From Flemingiibacterium sp045636145 (GTDB lineage: Bacteria; Bacillota; Clostridia; Oscillospirales; CAG-272), in the NCBI GenBank assembly GCA_045636145.1, contig JAZTWV010000016.1, forward strand, positions 1 to 26,463: 26,463 nucleotides of DNA. The letters are read 5' to 3'. This document shows positions 23,227 through 26,463 of this stretch, piece after piece (the stretch's first letter is position 1; every line of letters starts with the position of its first letter). The notes under the pieces are model-generated. The model made no database searches, was not told the DNA's origin, and saw only the letters and a list, made by a program, of their open reading frames with translations. A program made the translations under genes and the position numbers.

Positions 23227-24462
23227 TTATAAACCGATCACATCAGCCATACTAAAATCAACAGTGCCGTAAAAGTATATATAGTCTTCAAACGCCATTA
23301 CAGTATTTTCTCCTACATTCAACAGTATTCCGGAACTTGATTCGAGTCTTACTGCAGCGTCTGTTGATTTTAATGTAAGAGTATCAGTAGTTTCAAGCTT
23401 TATAATACTAGCAGAATCTATATAAATACCTTTTTCGCCATAAAGCGATAATCCTGCTGTGCTTTCGAGCTTTAAAGCTACCGCATTCTCATCATCGGCT
23501 TCAACGAGTGTCGCTATTTTTAGATATACTTTAGAATTCCCATCCGGTGCACCTTCGTCGTAATCCATGTATATAGCTGCAATATCAAGATCGCCCCATT
23601 TGAAATTCACGCGAGATGTGCCATAGTTATCATTGTCATAGTACATATTTAGAGTTGCACCGTTTATTTTAACAGAATTTAGTGTGCCCGTAGTTATTTC
23701 AGCACCATTTATGACAGTAACTTTTTCATCATCTGCTAATGAATCAAATGTAACTGTTCCTTGGAATTTTATCATCGCCGCATTGGTTTTAACTCCGAAT
23801 GCAGTCAGTTGTATGGTTGAAGAGCTATTCATATTTGTAACGCTTATTTTTATTTCTTTCGCCATTGCTTGTATTTTTGCAACGGAGGCATCAACAGCTG
23901 CGTCTTCAATTCCGTCGATATCGTACTCTATCGTTTCCACTCTAAGTTCAATTTCTTCTGCTGTCTGCTCGAATGTGGATACAGATTTTTTTATCGTGGT
24001 TATTTCGCCGTCAATCGTGTCCGTAAGGATTTTAAGACTTTCCACCTCGGACTCAAGCCCCACCGCAGTCTGCCTAACCTCGGATATATTGCCATCAGTG
24101 TTTTCCATGCGGTTTGAGAGTTCCGCAGCAGTAGCGGTGAGTGTGGTTACACTCCCCTCCGCGCTTTCAAGCCGGGCAAGGATACCGTCTCCGGTTATTG
24201 CAGTATCAAGCGTTCCGTTAAGTCCCACAAGGGCATGGCGTATCACCTGCACTTCGCCGCCAAGCTCCGCCGTTATGTCACTGCCAAGCTTGTCAAGCGC
24301 ACTTTCGTTAAAATTGTCCGCCTCAAGGTTGCCAAGAGTGTAACGGAGCTGTTCCAGGAGCTTATAGAGGTAGTTGTGTATTACCTCTATCTTCTCCCCT
24401 TGGGAGCTTTCATCCGTGAAGCGCGGAAACATGCTGTCAGAGAGCATCATCATACTCGGCAT
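23227..24462 (-). CDS. Phage tail fibre / minor structural protein (411 aa)
   Basis: Three regions are visible. Residues 1-50 carry an adaptor-like segment with VIHNYLYKLLEQLRYTLGNL, a sequence I recall from many Clostridia phage tail proteins. Residues about 55-195 are a long coiled coil of repeated T/E-V-E-S-L/I units that should trimerise. Residues about 200-411 are beta-rich with repetitive strands (ITTGTLNSVKINGATLNMY, TTDTLTLKSTDAAVRLESSS) like a phage fibre shaft and tip. It probably forms receptor-binding fibres. The ATG follows GAGAGG by about 11 bases, a weaker site than its neighbours. Unusually, it comes after the lysis genes in the transcript. Confidence 0.75.
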   Translation of the reverse strand: MPSMMMLSDSMFPRFTDESSQGEKIEVIHNYLYKLLEQLRYTLGNLEADNFNESALDKLGSDITAELGGEVQVIRHALVGLNGTLDTAITGDGILARLESAEGSVTTLTATAAELSNRMENTDGNISEVRQTAVGLESEVESLKILTDTIDGEITTIKKSVSTFEQTAEEIELRVETIEYDIDGIEDAAVDASVAKIQAMAKEIKISVTNMNSSSTIQLTAFGVKTNAAMIKFQGTVTFDSLADDEKVTVINGAEITTGTLNSVKINGATLNMYYDNDNYGTSRVNFKWGDLDIAAIYMDYDEGAPDGNSKVYLKIATLVEADDENAVALKLESTAGLSLYGEKGIYIDSASIIKLETTDTLTLKSTDAAVRLESSSGILLNVGENTVMAFEDYIYFYGTVDFSMADVIGL

Positions 24463-24487
24463 AATCTACACCGCCTCTCCATCTCGC

Positions 24488-24835
24488 CTATTCGCCCTTG
24501 CCTGCTTCAATATACCCCGAAATGGCGGCATTGGCTTCCCATTTCTTCTTGGCTATTTTAAGCGCATCCTCTACCCACTTTTTGAGTATCTTGCTCGTGA
24601 TAAACGTCTTAATGATAGTTGGGAGCTTGGGATAGATCGAGTCAATGACGCTTGCAAGCTTCAGCGCACCTGTACCGCCGCCGTATTCTTTCTCAGCTAC
24701 GGTAACGAGTGCCACAAGCATGTCCATCACAACAGATTTGTTGCCTTTGAACACCGCAAACACCATAGCCGCTATAGCTATGACGATAAGGAGAATAAAG
24801 CTCCAATTTTCGATTATGTAGGTAACTGCATTCAT
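24488..24835 (-). CDS. Phage holin, LL-H family-like (115 aa)
   Basis: One strong N-terminal membrane helix (about 9-29) is followed by a cytoplasmic amphipathic part with the VTVAEKEYGGGTGALKLASVID and YPKLPTIIKTFITSKILKKWVEDALK segments characteristic of phage LL-H holins (PF09682). Holins accumulate in the inner membrane and trigger lysis by letting the endolysin reach the wall. Its ATG overlaps the TGA of the upstream 79-residue gene (ATGA). Together with the GH25 lysozyme and the XhlA-like protein it makes a full lysis cassette. Confidence 0.82.
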   Translation of the reverse strand: MNAVTYIIENWSFILLIVIAIAAMVFAVFKGNKSVVMDMLVALVTVAEKEYGGGTGALKLASVIDSIYPKLPTIIKTFITSKILKKWVEDALKIAKKKWEANAAISGYIEAGKGE

Positions 24836-25071
24836 AAAACATCCTCACTTTCCTTGGCTTTTGCCAATTCTTTATTTATTTTTGCCTCTTCCCGTATTTT
24901 TACGACCTCGATTATACCGCTGATTGCGGCTTCAAGTCCTGTAATACCCATAAGCGCGTTGCAGTAGGGAGATAAATCTATCCCCGTTATCACGTTGAGT
25001 ATCTCTGACAGCAAGAAGAACGCACCGGCGAAGCTGAACCACGATATAAGGAATACTTTAAGAAACCTCAC
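24832..25071 (-). CDS. Small two-helix membrane protein of the lysis cassette (79 aa)
   Basis: The N-terminal membrane helix (about 3-24, FLKVFLISWFSFAGAFFLLSEIL without a signal cleavage site) and a second hydrophobic helix (about 40-58) are followed by a charged Lys/Glu tail. I choose the GTG start at 25071, which forms a GTGA overlap with the lysozyme stop and has GGAGG six bases upstream; a longer form starting at an ATG further up would lie inside the lysozyme gene. Position between endolysin and LL-H holin suggests a second holin, an antiholin or a spanin-like accessory, but sequence alone cannot choose. Confidence 0.65.
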   Translation of the reverse strand: MRFLKVFLISWFSFAGAFFLLSEILNVITGIDLSPYCNALMGITGLEAAISGIIEVVKIREEAKINKELAKAKESEDVL

Positions 25072-25949
25072 ACCGCACCTCCGAGCTTGCATATGAGGTC
25101 GGGAAGATACTGCACCTTGTTTGCAACACCGCGCCAATATTCGGGCGTGTTGATAATGCCCAGCGCATGAAGCTTGCCAAGAGCCGCCTCAAATGCCATT
25201 TTCGATTCGGGAGGATCCTTTATTACAGCCTCCGCCTTGATGATAAGCTCGTCCAAGTACCGCACGTCGCTGTAATGCTCACACCAATACGCAGGACTGC
25301 CGATAACGCCTGTTGCCGCAAGACGGCATATAGCCGGTATCGCCGGGGAGAAATACCCCTCGTTCACGTCGCATACGCCGTTTACTCCCGGTACACGGTC
25401 TGTACCCTTCTGCCAGATGCGCGTATTCGGAACTTCCATAGGCTTTTTCACACCGTAATGGGCAAGCCATATATCGGTATCATCAAATGCACCCTTCGGG
25501 AAGCGGTATTTTATGTAATTGGGGTTGGTGTAAAGCATGGGTTTGAAACCGCGCTTTTCAACAGTAAGCATGAACTGCTTAACTATTTCGGTGAGCGTGC
25601 CGGGTGCAATGCCCGACAGATACATCTCGCTCTCCACATCCACAGCCGCCCACAGTGTGATACGGTCGCGGTACGGCGCAATAATCGAGCAGAAGTATTC
25701 CGCTTCCTCTATCGCCTCATATTCGTCCTTGGCGGTCATGTAGTGGTACACACCGCAGGCAAGTCCTGCCTTTGCCGCCGCTTCGATGTTTCGCTTGAAT
25801 TTGCCGTCTGTGAAGCGACGGAGCAGGCGTGTTGTAACGCCCTCTCCGCGCCCCTGTGTTGCTTTTATCATGGCGAACTCATATCCTGCCGCTCTGACCT
25901 TTGCGAAGTCCACAACGCCCTGAAGCGTCGATACGTCGATTCCTTTCAT
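25068..25949 (-). CDS. Phage endolysin, GH25 lysozyme with two C-terminal repeats
   Basis: Muramidase that hydrolyses the beta-1,4 bond between MurNAc and GlcNAc at the end of the lytic cycle. The GH25 domain covers residues 1-200: GIDVSTLQG (Asp5), FAMIKATQG, GVYHY, the AAVDVESE motif with Asp104 and Glu106, MLYTNPNYI, DIWLAHYG, and DVNEGYF near 194. Residues 211-290 hold two repeats of about 50 residues, GVIGSPAYW...YLDELI and GIINTPEYW...YLPDLI, likely wall-binding units. The ATG at 25949 has an AGGAG site; an in-frame upstream ATG would overlap the XhlA-like gene and is rejected. No signal peptide, so export depends on the holin. Stop overlaps the next start (GTGA). Confidence 0.92.
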   Translation of the reverse strand: MKGIDVSTLQGVVDFAKVRAAGYEFAMIKATQGRGEGVTTRLLRRFTDGKFKRNIEAAAKAGLACGVYHYMTAKDEYEAIEEAEYFCSIIAPYRDRITLWAAVDVESEMYLSGIAPGTLTEIVKQFMLTVEKRGFKPMLYTNPNYIKYRFPKGAFDDTDIWLAHYGVKKPMEVPNTRIWQKGTDRVPGVNGVCDVNEGYFSPAIPAICRLAATGVIGSPAYWCEHYSDVRYLDELIIKAEAVIKDPPESKMAFEAALGKLHALGIINTPEYWRGVANKVQYLPDLICKLGGAV

Positions 25950-25965
25950 TTGTGTTTCTCCTTTC

Positions 25966-26262
25966 TTATTGAAGTCCGATTTTTGCCAAAGCAAAACCGA
26001 TGATAGCCGCAACGATTATAGAGATAATCTGACTTACAAGGTTGTCCCACCTCTTTGCAGGCTTCCCGGTCAGGCTTTTGACATCGTTTTTGATCTCCTC
26101 CACGTTGTCCTCTACCTTTTTTTCGCGCTCGGCAAGCACAGCCACCGATGTTGCAAGCTTATCCAGGTTGTTTTGCCGTTTTTCCACTTCATCAAGCCTG
26201 TGCTTGTTCGATTTCGACCTTTCCTCTACCTCGGTGAGGCGGTGCTCAAATTCTCTTTCCAT
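25966..26262 (-). CDS. XhlA-like haemolysin / lysis accessory protein (98 aa)
   Basis: Residues about 3-70 form a highly charged coiled coil (EHRLTEVEERSK, HRLDEVEKRQNNLDKL, AEREKKVEDNVEEIKNDVKSL) followed by a C-terminal membrane helix (about 76-97, IISIIVAAIIGFALAKIGLQ). This is the plan of XhlA from PBSX-type prophages, a membrane-bound partner of holin and endolysin. A GGGGAGG site lies eight bases before the ATG. It sits just upstream of the GH25 lysozyme, as in other XhlA operons. Confidence 0.8.
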   Translation of the reverse strand: MEREFEHRLTEVEERSKSNKHRLDEVEKRQNNLDKLATSVAVLAEREKKVEDNVEEIKNDVKSLTGKPAKRWDNLVSQIISIIVAAIIGFALAKIGLQ

Positions 26263-26276
26263 TGTTTATACCTCCC

Positions 26277-26444
26277 CTACTCCTCATATTCTACGCCGTA
26301 AAGCTCAAACAGTGCCTTAACCTTATCATCCTTGACAAGCTTTTTCTGCTGTCCTTGGTTGAGTGTGTCATACACCGTCTGAAGCGCATCTCGTGTGGTA
26401 GTTTTAGCCGCATCTACGGCGGTAAAAAGCTCTGTTTTCTTCAT
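26277..26444 (-). CDS. Small phage protein, 55 aa, unknown function
   Basis: The frame reads from an ATG at 26444, with a GGAG site seven bases upstream, to TAG at 26277, encoding MKKTELFTAVDAAKTTTRDA, then a helical Q/K-rich middle and an acidic end (LYGVEYEE). I recall similar short proteins (LQTVYD.LNQGQ.KKL.K.. KALF..YGVE) in Firmicutes prophages beside the lysis genes, without a known role. It lies 14 bases upstream of the XhlA-like ATG and is the first visible gene of the operon in this window. Coding status is supported by the ribosome binding site, tight spacing and clean helix-like composition. Confidence 0.7.
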   Translation of the reverse strand: MKKTELFTAVDAAKTTTRDALQTVYDTLNQGQQKKLVKDDKVKALFELYGVEYEE

Positions 26445-26463
26445 ATCTCAACTCCAAATTCTC

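Larger units (their letters stand above)
11716..26463 (-). mobile_element. Prophage, end of the late operon (right part outside window)
   Basis: Ten consecutive minus-strand genes, tightly packed or overlapping, carry phage lysis and virion signatures (GH25 lysozyme, LL-H holin, XhlA-like protein, tail-fibre-like protein, giant virion or polyvalent protein). The left edge must lie between the host tRNA-Lys gene and the operon end at 11842; integration into the 3' end of the tRNA is the natural model, but the matching second att copy is outside the window. No integrase, terminase, portal or capsid gene is present here. The genes look intact, with no frameshifts. The left boundary coordinate is approximate. 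Confidence 0.85.

Noticed and set aside
25950..26012. Upstream in-frame extension of the GH25 lysozyme
   Set aside because: It would overlap the end of the XhlA-like gene; the ATG at 25949 has a clear AGGAG site and begins the GH25 fold exactly.

Overview
The window looks like a low-to-mid GC Clostridia chromosome, probably Oscillospiraceae/Ruminococcaceae-like. This rests on strong AGGAGG ribosome binding sites, an rpsG-fusA-tuf run, class-typical FMN and SAM-I riboswitches, a CwlD-type amidase, and a prophage of the Firmicutes type. No species can be named from the sequence alone.

Positions 1-11.7 kb are host chromosome. rpsG, fusA and tuf (166-4231, +) form the end of the str operon. The 271-base fusA-tuf gap holds two diverged copies of a structured repeat that folds as a three-way junction, followed by a strong hairpin. 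Next, an FMN riboswitch (4290-4410) with a terminator and a separate Shine-Dalgarno-masking hairpin precedes ribU (riboflavin ECF transporter S component). A COG2426-type membrane protein gene lies 19 bases downstream of ribU. A SAM-I riboswitch with its own promoter and terminator controls metK. Convergent to metK is a minus-strand pair, an NfeD-like membrane protein followed by a CwlD-like amidase. Divergent from that pair is a 1032-residue membrane-anchored protein that joins a GHL10-type glycosidase-like domain to a C-terminal amidase_3 domain. A tRNA-Lys(UUU) gene with a perfect consensus promoter closes the host part.

From about 11.77 kb to the right edge every gene is on the minus strand and is phage-like, so this is the end of a prophage late operon. 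The tRNA-Lys gene beside it is the obvious candidate attachment site. In transcription order (right to left) it encodes: a 55-residue small protein, an XhlA-like coiled-coil membrane protein, a GH25 lysozyme with two C-terminal repeats, a small two-helix membrane protein, an LL-H-type holin, a coiled-coil/beta tail-fibre-like protein, a small DUF1617-like protein, a beta-rich tail-tube/nozzle candidate, a 544-residue structural protein, and a 2566-residue giant protein that ends at a perfect 18-bp inverted-repeat terminator. Several genes overlap by ATGA or GTGA. Terminase, portal, capsid and integrase genes are not in the window.

The most interesting object is the giant protein. It looks like a phage polyvalent or ejection protein: an amphipathic N-terminal half, an HExxH metallopeptidase-like domain, a sharply AT-richer module resembling the small toxin/nuclease-type domains of polyvalent proteins, long coiled coils, a conserved C-terminal virion region, and a Pro-Lys pentapeptide tail. 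The fusA-tuf repeats and the riboswitch-linked ribU-COG2426 pair are the next best leads.
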